Assembly (NCBI GenBank): GCA_963853835.1
Contig: OY970835.1
Coordinates: forward strand, 37,832,047-37,896,046
DNA from: Calendula officinalis
Lineage: Eukaryota; Streptophyta; Magnoliopsida; Asterales; Asteraceae
Reading direction: 5' to 3'
DNA length: 64,000 nt
Shown piece by piece: positions 42,580-54,990 of the stretch (the first letter of the stretch is position 1; the number at the start of each line of letters is the position of its first letter). A program made the position numbers and the translations under genes. Under the pieces are notes generated by a model that ran no database searches, was not told the DNA's origin, and saw nothing but the letters and a program-made list of their open reading frames with translations.

Positions 42580-45123
42580 ATGACTGATAATAATGAAAGC
42601 ACTCAAGCTAACAAAATCCCTATACTCACTCCCAATAACTTTGGGATGTGGAAGAATCGTATTAAGCAATACATGCTTATTACTGATTATTCCATGTGGG
42701 AAGTTGTCATTGAAGGAAACAAAACTGGTCCGGCTCAAGCAAGCAGTTCTGCAACTGAAGCAGACAAACTAAAGTGTGAAAAGGAGAAGAAATACAGAGG
42801 AATCGAACTCAAAACTCTAAGCACTCTCCTACTGGCCATTCCTAATGACTATCAACATCTCTTTGTTGAATATGATGATGCTAAGGTGCTGTGGCAAGCA
42901 CTGGAGAAGAGATTTGTTGGCACCAAGAGCACCAAGAGGAACATGAAGTCTGTTCTCAAGCAAGACTTTGAAAACTTCAAAGGAAAGCCCAATGAGACAC
43001 TCACTCAAGTGTTTGACAGATTCAACAAGCTAATCGGTGAACTTAACCAGGTTGGGGTTAAGATGGATCAAGAAGATGTTAACATGAAGTTCCTAAGGTC
43101 TCTTAGTGAAGAATGGGCCATGTACACAGTGATATACAGATAAAGAGATGCACTAGAAGAAAAGGAGTTAGATGAACTCTACAATGATCTCAGAGTATTT
43201 GAAACTGAGGTAAATCAAAAGAACCCTTCTATTTCTTCTAATAATGCTGCATTTGTATCTAGTACAGGTCAAGGTCAAGAAACTGCCATAGGAAAGGCTG
43301 CAGATTGTGAAGATGCTGCAAGAGAATCCTTTTTCACTAGTCATGTGCATACTGCACTAATTAGTGATGATTTGGAACAATTGAATCCTGATGATCTTGA
43401 GAAGATGGATCTCAAATGGCAGATGGCTATGCTGAGCCTGAGAACCAAAAGGTTCTTAAAAAGGACTGGTAGGACAAGTCTCAACTACAACAAAGGTGAC
43501 AAAGCTGGATTTGACAAAACTAAAGTCAAATGTTACAACTGTAACAATCTTGATCACTTTGCAAAAGAATGTCCTCAGCCAGACAAAAGATCAAAATCAA
43601 CTGCTCTTGTGTCACAACAAGGACAAGGCTATGACTGGAGCTTTCAAGCAGAAGAACATGCTCAAAATCAAGCTCTTATGGCCTTTACTGACAGCAAATC
43701 TGAGGTAAAACCTAAACCTTGTACTTCTGAATGTATTAAAATTGTTAAAAATTTAGAAAAAGAAAACACTAAATTAAATGAAGATTTAGCAAAAGCATTA
43801 AGAAGAAATCATGAATTTGATGGTGTGATTGCTGATCAAGAACATCAGATAAAGGTGTACCAGATGATTGATCAAAGGATAAAGGAAGAACTGCTCCAAG
43901 CTGTAGATGAGAAAGATTACTATGAATCAAAAAATAAAGAACTAACAAGTAAATTAGAAGAATGTCAACTTGAAATTGAACAAAACAAATTGACAATTAA
44001 GAAATTTGAAAGAAGCACTAAAATTATTGATGAATTAACTAATAATCAAACTACAGAAAAAGTTGTTCATGGAGCGGGATATCATGCTGTACCACCTCTA
44101 TATAAATTCATCCCTCCACTTAAAGATAGTTCAGAAAGAATCATAAATGAATTAAAAGGTGAAAATCAAACTGAATCTAATAATGAAACATCTGAATCAA
44201 ATGATTCTTCTGATGATGATCAAACTACAGACTCAATTGAATTTACAATTTTTAAAACTGAATCCACAAACTCAATTGACACAAGTTTTCACACAGCACA
44301 AAGTCCAAATGAATCTCCTAAATATGATGCAGAAAATATACCAAAAATTTTAAAAAGGGGAAATCAAAGAAACAGGAATCAACTCTTAGAACAAAGAAAA
44401 ACCATAAGGGCTAAGGATAATAAATTAAAATGTGTTATTTGCAATAAAGTAAATCATTTAGCAAAGGATTGTCACTTCAATCCAATTAACTGTAAAGAGT
44501 TTAAAGAATTTAAAAATTTTAAAGAAAAAGCAAAAACACAAAAGTTAAAAGATACTACTGGTCCTTCAGTAGTAAATAAAAATAAAACTCCAATTACTGA
44601 AACACCAAGATTTGGAAGAAGTGCACCAAGATTTGTGCAAAACAGAAGAGTTGGAAGCCCAAAGAACAGCAATTACTTCAAGAACAATGGAAAATCAAAT
44701 CAAAATAAACAATATTTTAAATTTTCCAACACCAGTAAAAACTGTAACAATTTTACTACTGGTGTTAACCCTAATTATAATGCTGTCTGGTACCAGTACA
44801 AAAACATTACTGGTAAAAACCCTATTTTTAAAAATACTACTGCTGCAAAACCATTTGCTCAAAATACTACTGATCATTCTAAACATGGTAAGTCTCCAAA
44901 TACTACTGGTCCATCAGTAGTAAAGTTTTCAAAAGCTAAAAACAATGGGTATAGACCAAGATCAGTAGTAAACTCTGAAAAATCCAAAAGGGCAGTAGTA
45001 AAACAGAACACCAGTACTAAAAAGGTATGGGTACCAAAAATGTTTAAGGTTAACTGTTCTAAATCTGATTTCTCAAAGGATGAACCCAAGACATACAAAG
45101 CTTGGGTTCCCAAACTTAACTAA
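42580..45123 (+). pseudogene. gag: Gag of element C, one nonsense codon
   Basis: Collinear with gag of A over its whole length. TAA at 43141-43143 replaces CAA, splitting the frame at codon 188. First knuckle reads CYNCNNLDHFAKEC (Gly to Asp), second CVICNKVNHLAKDC. Same coiled coil and NTTG-rich C-terminus. Confidence 0.9.
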
Positions 45124-47915
45124 CCTTTTATTTACCTGTGCAGAGCATTCAGATCCCAGAAGAAGGAAGAACATGGCACATTGATAGTGATGCTCAAGGC
45201 ACATGACTGGAAATCTAGTCAGTGTGTCTCAAGTTTGTGATAAAAAGAACAAAATTCTTTTCACAGACATTGAGTGCATCATTCTTTCTCCTGACTTTAT
45301 TTTAGATGAAAAATATGTTGTTTTAAGAACTCCAAGGAGAAACAATGTGTATTGCCTGGATATAGGGGGAGAACTCATTTCTTCAAATGAGGTCAACTGT
45401 TTTATATCCAAGGCAAACACCACTGAATCAGAACTATGGCATAGAAGGATGTGTCACGCTAATTTTAAAAACATGAATAATTTAGTAAAAAAAATTTGGT
45501 CATTGGACTACCTCAAAAACAATTCATGTGTGATCATCATTGTGTTGCATGCCTAAAAGGTAAACAACACAAGACTTCTCATAAGTCCAAATCTGTGAAC
45601 TCTATTTCTGTTCCTTTACAACTCTTACATATGGACCTATTTGGACCTACTAATGTAATGAGTATTGGAAAGAAACAATATTGTCTTGTTATTACTGATG
45701 ACTTTTCCAGATATACATGGGTTTTCTTTCTCTAGACAAAGGATGAAACAAGTGAACTCATCAAGAACTTAATTGTTAAACTGGAGAACACATCTGATCA
45801 AAAAGTTAAAGTCATAAGATGTGATAATGGCACAGAATTTAAAAATGCTAATTTAATTAACTTTTGTGATCTTAAAGGTATTAACAGGCAATACAGCTCA
45901 CCCAGAACTCCTCAACAAAATGGTGTAGCTGAAAGAAGAAATAGAACCATCATATAAGCATCAAGATCAATGTTAGCAGATTCAAAGTTACCAATCACTT
46001 TTTGGGCTGAAGCTGTTAATACTGCCTGTTATGTTCAAAACAGAGTATTAATAGTGAAGCCACACTATAAAACACCATATGAACTTTTTAATAAAAGAAA
46101 ACCTTCTATAAGTTTTTTAAAATTATTTGGTTGTCCTTGTACTATTCTGATTACAAGAGAACAAATTGGTAAGTTTGACTGCAAAGCTGATGATGGAATC
46201 TTTGTGGGATACTCTACTCAAAGCAAATCATACAGAGTGTTCAACAAAAGACTAAGGATAATTGAAGAAAGCATAAATGTATCCTTTAATGAAAATATTC
46301 CTAATGAACAAAGAAATGGTCCAGATTGGCTATTTAACATAGACAATCTAACCAAATCCTTTAATTCTAACATGGATTTAAATGCAGGTGATTCAAATTG
46401 TCATACTCAAAAGGAAGGAACATCATCTGTTAATACTGGTCAAGAAGAGATGAGATACATAGTAGTTGATACTGCTCCCACAGATAATACTGAGGACAGT
46501 AATAACTCAAATACTGGAAGCAGTAGTAACTCTGAGAATGAGGACAGTAGTAATTCAAATACTACTGGTACCAGTAATAGTACTCAAAATACTACTGGTC
46601 CTAGCAATAACCTAGATTCTCAAGATACTACTGATCTCAGTAACAACAACAATACTACTGATCTCAATGAAGACAATAGCAGTAGTAACTCTGACCAAGA
46701 TGATGATGAACCAGACATCAATGACAATGAAGGATCACTAGAGGAGCAACTGCCTGAGACAAATGAGTCCAACCTTGAAAATCAACTAGTGGTTGATAGA
46801 GCTACAACTACAAGGACTCAGAAGAACCATCCATTAGACCTTGTTCTAAGTGATGTTAACTCACCACTGCAAACAAGAAGCAAATTAAATAAAAGCTTAA
46901 CTGCAAACATGTGCAATATAAGTCTAATTGCTAATGAATGTATGTTTGAATGCTTTCTGTCTCAGGATGAACCAAAGAAGATTCAACAAGCAATGAAGGA
47001 CTCAAACTGGATTGAGGCAATGCAAGAAGAACTCCTTCAATTCAAGTTACAAGCTGTCTGGACACTTGTACCTCTACCCAAAGGAAAAAGAGCCATTGGA
47101 ACAAGATTGATCTTTAGAAACAAGAAAGATGAAAGAGGTATAGTGATAAAAAACAAAGCCAGACTTGTAGCCCAAGGATACACTCAAGAAGAAGGAATAG
47201 ACTATGATGAAGTATATGCTCCTGTTGCTAGAATTGAAGCAATAAGAATATTCCTAGCATATGCTTCATTCAAAAAGTTCAAAGTCTATCAAATGGATGT
47301 GAAGAGTGCATTCCTATATGGGAAGATTGAAGAAGAGGTCTATGTCTGCCAACCTCCAGGTTTTGAAGATCCAAAACATGGTGATTATGCGTTCAAACTG
47401 GATAAAGCTCTGTATGGCCTACATCAGGCACCAAGAGCATGGTATGATACATTAATATCATATCTATTGAAGAATAACTTTAAAAGAGGAGCCATTGACA
47501 AAACTTTGTTTACAAAGAAAGTCAAAGATGATATACTAATGGTACAAATCGATGTAGATGATATCATCTTTGGTTCAACCAATGATTTATTATGCAAAGA
47601 ATTTGAAGAACTGATGCAAATCAAATTCAAGATGAGCTCTATGGGTCCAATGAACTTCTTCCTTGGACTCCAGGTCAGTCAAAGAACAGATGGTATTTTG
47701 ATAAACCAATCAAAATATGTTAAAGACATCTTGGAGAAGTTTGATTTGAAAGACTGCAAGAGTGCAAGCACACCAATGGAAACACACAAACACCTACATC
47801 CAGATGTTGAGGGGGAGGATGTAGATGAACACTTATATAGATCAGTGATAGGCTCTTTGATGTACTTAACTGCATCAAGACCTGACATTATGTATAGTGT
47901 GTGTGTGTGTGTGCA

Positions 47916-50854
47916 TGTAACAACCCAAAAATCAGGGGAAATTTAAAAATCTTTAAATAATAAAATAAAAACAATTTCCCCAAGAGTACAAGTAACTCAA
48001 AGGTCCCAACTCATAAGCAAAATATAAAACCGTCTCGTGGTTCAAATGCGGAATAATTGAAGGTTTTAAAAACAAAACGTGTTTGACTCGAAATAAATGT
48101 TTTAATCCAAATCTATAAATATAAAAATAGAAACGCAGCTCATCAACCATTGACCTTCTCTTTGCCCTTGCTAGTACCTGTAAAATGGGAGGGAGTGATT
48201 GGGGTCAGCCACCGCTGAGTGAATAACATCAAAATAAACAAATACATACAAACAACTCAAGCCACATAAGTGATCCCTAGAGACTCTACTCAATTCTCAA
48301 TTACTCAAGTTTATTTTCTCAGATTTTAAATTTATATAGCGCGCTTGTGTGACTTGGGACGAGAGATCAACCTCGACCCGCCTCACACAACTCAAGGCTC
48401 AACACCTGTACTCTTCGGTGTTGAGTCAAAACGTCTGGCACCAGTACTCTTCGGTACCAAGACAACTCAAGTATATTATGTTTAATGTTTTAACTCAAGA
48501 ACTCAAAACTCAGATAACTCAGGCTCCAGATAACTCAAATCACAGATAACTCAGGCTCCAGATAACTCAAATCACATGTAACCCAAATAAATCACCCAAT
48601 CAATACTCAAGCTCAATCAACAAGACAATTCACAACACATAGCACAAAATCATGAATCGAAAGTAAGTACAAGTTTATAGTGAGATTACCCACCTCGAAT
48701 AACCGTAAGCTCCTAAGTATCCTCGGCACTGAAGATCGTCTCTAACCGGTCCTAGAAGGTCCTAATATGTACAAGGAAGCTCGGGTTAGGATTAGGCTCA
48801 AAGGTTGTTTCAGCAGAAACTAAACAGCACTCAGCACTTTCGCGGGAACGGCTATAACTCTCAAACCGCTCACTAGATATTATTCAAATTTTTAGAGTAG
48901 TTAAATGACTCAGAGGACTACAATTTTACAGAAGGCTTCGGAAGCTAGATCCAAATAGAAAATGCTCAAAACAGGCTCGCGAGAAAGAATAGCTGAACCG
49001 AAAACTATCCAGCGAAGGTTTACTAAAACATCAATAACTTTTAAATCATAAGTCAGATTAACGAGCCGTCAGCGTCGTTGGAAAGAGGACTCAGAAACCT
49101 AGAAACTAACACGGGCCAAAAATCCAGAAACGTATCTTAAGTGTGACAAAAACGGACTTAAACCCAGGCTACAGTTTCTGCCAGATATTAGCATGTTTGA
49201 TAAAAGCCCGTTTTTGAATCCCGACATCAACTCGTTTATTCCCGAGATACCTGACAGCCCTGAAACTCATTTATAATCTCAGAAACATGTTTACACATAA
49301 TCTAGTCTTTTATTTAAAATCTATTTCGGTTTAGGAAACCAAGAGCCCTAAGGTTCGGTTTCCGGGTTTTTCGATTAAATAAAAACATCTCGATCATTTA
49401 ACAAAAGGTTTTAACCCAACCCTCAACCCGACACTAAAAAAAATCAGTGGTCAAGACTCGATAACCACAAAAAGAAACAATCAGCAATCACAACCAATAA
49501 CCCGAACCCTCTTTGGTTCGGTCACAGAATCGTACACAACCTGGATTAGACACAAAAGGGATCAATAACCGAACGAAACAAGGAGAAATTGGAACTGCCG
49601 AATATGATATGGAAAAAGGATTATAGGTCGGGACTCGCTCGATCTCCTTGGTTTGTCCTCGGTTGTAACCTTCCCTGTTTAAATCCCGCCACTGATTCGA
49701 AACCTGCTCGATGTCCCTTTGCGCAAGCTTTTCCAGCGAGACTCTCTTTAAGGCTGCTGGTGTGACAATGGAAACAAAACACGATAGGGGATGCTTTCCA
49801 CTTGCAGCTCGGTTTGGCACGACGAAAACTACCACCACTCGAGGCTCCGGTTTGCAGCAATCAACGACGTCTTGGCTGTACACGAATAGCGGATATGACC
49901 CGGAGGAATTCATAACCCAAAACAGGTTAGTGGTCTGATCGGAAGGAAACAATTCAAATGAAAAGAACAAAATATATATACTCACGATTTCTCGGTGCAG
50001 CCTTGCTCGATTATTACCTCGCCCATTACTCCGGCCTTCCTTGGCTGTTGAGCAGATCCCGCAGCCCCCATACATGCATACAAACAACCGGATTACAACC
50101 TTGCTCGAGATAAGAAATACAACTGAAAGAAAAAGGGATGGGAAGGAGATCACCACCTCATCAATCTGCTCACATAGATGATCGATTAACGCTGAAAACC
50201 CATAAGCAATCGGGTACGAATGAGAGGAAAAATCGAGTAGAGAACGCAGATTACCTACTCGAGTTTGAGACTAACTCGAAGTCCTTGTGATCAAGCTTCG
50301 CCTCGATCAACAACCTTGATCTTTGCTGGTCGTTTGCTGGAAAAGGATCGGAAGCAGAAAGTGTTTGCTGGAAGAAAAGCTCAATAGGGATGCTCTTGTG
50401 GTGGCTGCCTATTGGAGGAAGTGTTAGGCTAGGTTTAGGGCAATTTAGATTAAATATGGTTTTGGAGAAAGGCTTAATTAATTATCGGGCCACACTCTAA
50501 ATTATCAAGCTAGCATACTCGGGCCCCTTCTGATCTCTTACTTGCACCGAACCAAAGAGAAGAGGGTGGGCTCGGCCCTACACTTTATTAACTGGCCTTA
50601 CTCTTTGCCGTGTTTAAAACGTCACAAAGTTAAATAACACTTTCAGACAAATTATTGAACACGACACACATTTATTAATCTACACACATAAGCAAGTAAC
50701 GAATACATTAACGCGCAGAAAAAACGTCACATAGTTAACTCAAATAATCCCTAATGACATATAATTGTTGTACCGCCAACTCATAGTCCAACAAGACGTA
50801 CTTTAAATTAAATTTAAATTGTTACTTAAGTTATTAAAATTTCAGGGCGTTACA
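47916..50854 (-). repeat. 3' LTR of LARD
   Basis: 2,939 bp, starting TGTAACAACCC and ending GGGCGTTACA on the plus strand. An open frame of 222 codons (50156-49488, minus) has its counterpart in the other LTR but no recognisable domain. Confidence 0.92.
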
Positions 50855-53800
50855 ACTCAACTCCACTTAAAATAGACTTCGTCCCCGAAGTCATGGCTCG
50901 ATAGAAGCTCCGGGTAGCGATCTCGCATTTCAATCATATGCCCGCCAACGCCACGCATCTTCAAATCGTAAGGCACGAAAAAGGTCATGAATTAAAGGGA
51001 GCTCTTCAGGGATCTCAGTTTATCAAAAAAAATAATGTCGATAATAAGCACCAAAATAACGCATGATACTCTGCTGAAGGCGTATTCTTGCTCTCGTAGC
51101 TAGACTCGGTCCCTGCACCCAGCGGTTAGTGATGCGTTGAATCTCTGATTCAACTCCACTTGGAGATTTTTTTTTTTTTTTTTTACGGTTTGGTTTGTGG
51201 CGACAGATGATCTCGGCGTGGTACTCAGTCATCCAACTCGTGCTCATAATCACACTCGGCCCTCTCATGGAGATAACTATACATTTTTTTATTTTTTTAT
51301 TTTTTTATTTATTTATTATTTTTTTTTTATTTTTTTTTTTGGAATTCTCTTCCCGCACGTCTCTATATCACATGATCACGTATATAATTTAAGCACAAAT
51401 AAAAATTTTATCATTATCAATTTTTACTAATAATGGCATCTCAAGGTCTTTACTCTATGAGACATCGGTTTGTTTAAAGCATAATAAAGAATTTAATGGT
51501 TCGCACCACTATCAAATAATACAAAACATGCACATTAATAAAAAAAATGTTTTTATCACACAAAAATCTCATATTCTCAGTTATCATTCACAGAAGGTGT
51601 TCACATAGTAAGCAGTTCATGCCTCTTACTCAATTTGCATATACTCAGAATGCACTCATCTCAAATTTATACAACTTACTTTTAACTCAACACAAGCCAT
51701 ATGATCCTTTTAACTTAAATCTGTTTTATTGACTTCTCATAAGTCACACAATATGCCCATTTTCTCATTATTTGCGATCCCTCGCGTGATCAAATTTAAT
51801 TAAAAGACAACTCGAACGGATAATTCCTCTTTTAAGACATGTTATTAATTCTCGTGTTAACTCATATTTAATAGTTCTTCGTTGACCCTTTTAAATATTG
51901 CTCGTTCAACTCATTTTAATGATATTCATCAACTCGTTTTAATGATTTTATCATTTAGTTCGTTAGTTACGTATCGCTTTGTTCTCATTAAATTTGTCTC
52001 TTGATCAACTTGACTAGTTGTCCACTTATAAATCTAATTTTATTTTTAGGTTTCCAACGTCTCAACTTAATGTTTCTCTTTACTCAATTTAATTACTTCG
52101 CTAATTCTCATGAACTCAACTATTCAGTTATTTTCACGTTCTCAAAAAAAATTTCCTCATTACTTCATGTTTTTACTGATTTCTCGATTTAGAAACTCAT
52201 AGTATTTTAATAAAATTTTATTATTTGATACACTTATATTTTTCTCGTGTGCTCATTTTAATATCGATTTAGTAATTACTCAATAAAGCATAATATTCGG
52301 TGACATTCAATTTAATAGTTTAACTTGATAATCTCCTTAGTTCAAATTTAATATTTGCTTATAATAAAATTTTCTCATTTGATTTATTTAATAATTTATT
52401 CGCTTAACTTGATTTAGTAGTTCTTCATTGGTTTAAACCCTTATTTTTTAAACTTATTATAATAATTTATCACTTTAACTCGATTTGAATGATTCACAAA
52501 TATATTCTCATTATTCTAATTTCATAATTTCTCATTATCTCATTACTTATGTAATTAAAGCACATGTTACTTCACATTTGTACTATTACTCTTGGTTATT
52601 AATTTCTTACAATTTGATCATTACACCATCATCACATGAAATTAATTATTCTCAATTATTCTTATAAATTCTCCAATTCTTATGCATATATATCTCGCTC
52701 AGAAATATAATTTTATTGCTCAATCCACTTATTATTTTTCTCTTTTACTTATTTCAGGAATTACTCTCGATTTAATATTACTCAATACAATAATTTGATT
52801 CAATAACTTTCTCGACTGGATTTAATAATTTCTCGTTATCACGTTTTTCTCATTTAATTTGACTTGAACAATTCATAATAAATTCTCATATTTTAATAAT
52901 CTCTTTTTATCTCATTATATTCTCACAGGAATAATTTCTCGATTAATTAGTCACTCTTATCACTTTCTAGCCAGTTATATGAACATATATGCTCATCAAA
53001 ATTATAATTAACACATAACAAAAATTTCTCTTGGTAATTCCCTTAATTTACTCCTACTCAACTCCACTTGGAGAAAACTCGTCCCCGAGTTTGGAAGTGG
53101 CACTCAAAATCTCATATTTTAAGGTTTCATTTGATTACTCGATAATTAAACTCTTATGCATAGGTGTGAGTCAGTCCCAACGTATACTCTTTACGCCCCC
53201 TCACACCCCTACTCATTAACTTTTTATCACTTTATAAAAACCACAATTTATTTATTGCCCATAATTGATGTTAACTTTCTCATTAGCATTCTCATGGATT
53301 CTCGCATCTTTATTAAATTTCCTCAATTATAATTCATTACCCTCTAATAGTTTCATTATTATTTCTCATTAATAAATATTCATTTCATGGCTCCTCATAC
53401 ATCAAACTTATTACACATATTAGCACCACCATTTGTTAATTCGCGCTACACATTCACGATTATCTCTCGATCGAATCTGAGTATTAACCATCATTTTGGT
53501 TACTCATAACATATTTGGTATTATCATTACCATATAACAAATTTATCGCTAGATAAAGTTCTCATTAAATTTGTCACGAATGAACCTCGTACATTTTTCT
53601 CTTGTCAATTAACTCATTAATTAACTCGTCTCGGGTTTCTCATCTCATCCAATTAGTGATGTCTCAATATTTATAACTTTCATTAAATTTATAAATTTTC
53701 ATATCTTTGCTCAATTAATATTCCTCATTTATTTCATATATTTGATGTTTCTCCCATCAGTTACATAAACGTAAAATTTACTCCATAGATCTTCGCATAA

Positions 53801-54560
53801 AATTTCTCAATTCACAAATCTTTTACTCATTTTGCATTAACTCTCATGACTTCATTAATTTGTTTACTCAAAGTTTCTCCGTTACTCAATTTAATGCTTA
53901 TGCATAATTAAAATCTCTCTATTTGATTCATTTTAGATAATTGTCCAATCGTTCTTGCTTTATAATTTTTCTAGAAATTTCAATGACTTCTCAATTATAC
54001 GAATTATATTATTCTTAATCATTATTAATTAATTATTATCTTAGGTTTTTGACCAATTAATATTACTCAATTTAACAATTTATCATTAGTGATTCTTATT
54101 CAATTTGGTTTAATAACTTTCACTTGATTCGTTTGGTTAACTCCTTATAAACTTAAATAAATGATCTCTCATTTATTATTTATTATTTATTATTTTATCA
54201 TAAACCTTGATTTAGTGATGTTTTTATCCCATTTACTCATAGTTTGAACTTAACATTTTCTTATCTTCTCGCTTATTTTGCTTTAACGATTGCTCAATCG
54301 TTCTCAAGGTGTTAATAACTCAATTAAATCATTTAACGAATTCAACCCAATTTGATTTATTGGTCTCTCTCTTGATATGTTTTGATAACTCTTAATCAAT
54401 TCGTGTTTGATGATTCTCTTATTCAATTGGTTACACTGGTTTCTCATAAATATTTTTTAGTGATTTTATTATTGACTTATATATATAATAATTGGGGTTT
54501 TAATGATACTCAGGTGCTTGATAAATGGTCTCCTTGAATCCTTTTTGAAACATATGCATG

Positions 54561-54610
54561 GGTCCTGTGCGTATAATAATAGGGGCCCTCTATTATTAGT
54601 CGCACCTACC
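54561..54610 (-). other. Imperfect palindrome/hairpin in LARD leader
   Basis: About 50 bases centred on GGGGCCC (54586). GTGCG pairs with CGCAC, and TATAATAATAG with CTATTATTA, with short mismatched bulges and an outer GGT/ACC pair. It sits about 370 bases downstream of the PBS on the element strand, where packaging or dimerisation signals lie in retroelements. Confidence 0.6.
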
Positions 54611-54975
54611 CTTGTCATGGTTTCGAGCCAGTTTCAAAAATTCCACGATCTCCCATCCTTATACCATCCACATAATCAAGTAGTTCACAATAGTACATAT
54701 AGTATATAGTATATATACATATATAGTCGTACAATTCACGCTCATCTCGAGTAAATTTTATTTTATTCTCTTAGTAATCAATGTCACTCGCGACGTTTTT
54801 AATAAACTATATAACTCATAAATAAGTACTAGAGGCATAAGGTCGTTGTGATGCGCTGCTTCTCGATTTGGATTTGGACTCATTTTAAAACACTTTTGAA
54901 AACTCATTTTGAAAACTCGTGTTTCGACTTGAGTTTGGAATCCACCCTTTGTGAACCCAATTCTCTCAAGCCAAA

Positions 54976-54987
54976 GCTCTGATACCA
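54976..54987 (-). other. Primer binding site of LARD
   Basis: GCTCTGATACCA, complement of TGGTATCAGAGC, three bases inside the right LTR. Sets the minus orientation. Confidence 0.88.
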
Positions 54988-54990
54988 ACT

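Larger units (their letters stand above)
50855..54990 (-). other. Non-coding interior of LARD
   Basis: 4.1 kb, AT-rich, with marked strand bias: CTCATT/TCTCA words dominate the plus strand, so the element RNA would be purine-rich. It contains poly(T) tracts at 51166-51184 and 51283-51342. The PPT-side motif CAACTCCACTT occurs at 50859, 51151 and 53059. No ORF resembles a retrotransposon protein. Confidence 0.8.

Noticed and set aside
48349..48549. 66-codon plus ORF repeated at 55422-55622
   Set aside because: Repeats because it is in both LARD LTRs, on the strand opposite the element; no domain.
49488..50156. 222-codon minus ORF in the LARD LTR (and 57229-56507) as a gene
   Set aside because: It lies wholly within the LTR, has no recognisable domain, and the two copies are just LTR duplicates. 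Likely chance.
50855..54990. Degenerate gag-pol in the LARD interior
   Set aside because: No RT, integrase, protease or zinc-knuckle motif is visible in any listed frame, even fragmentary.
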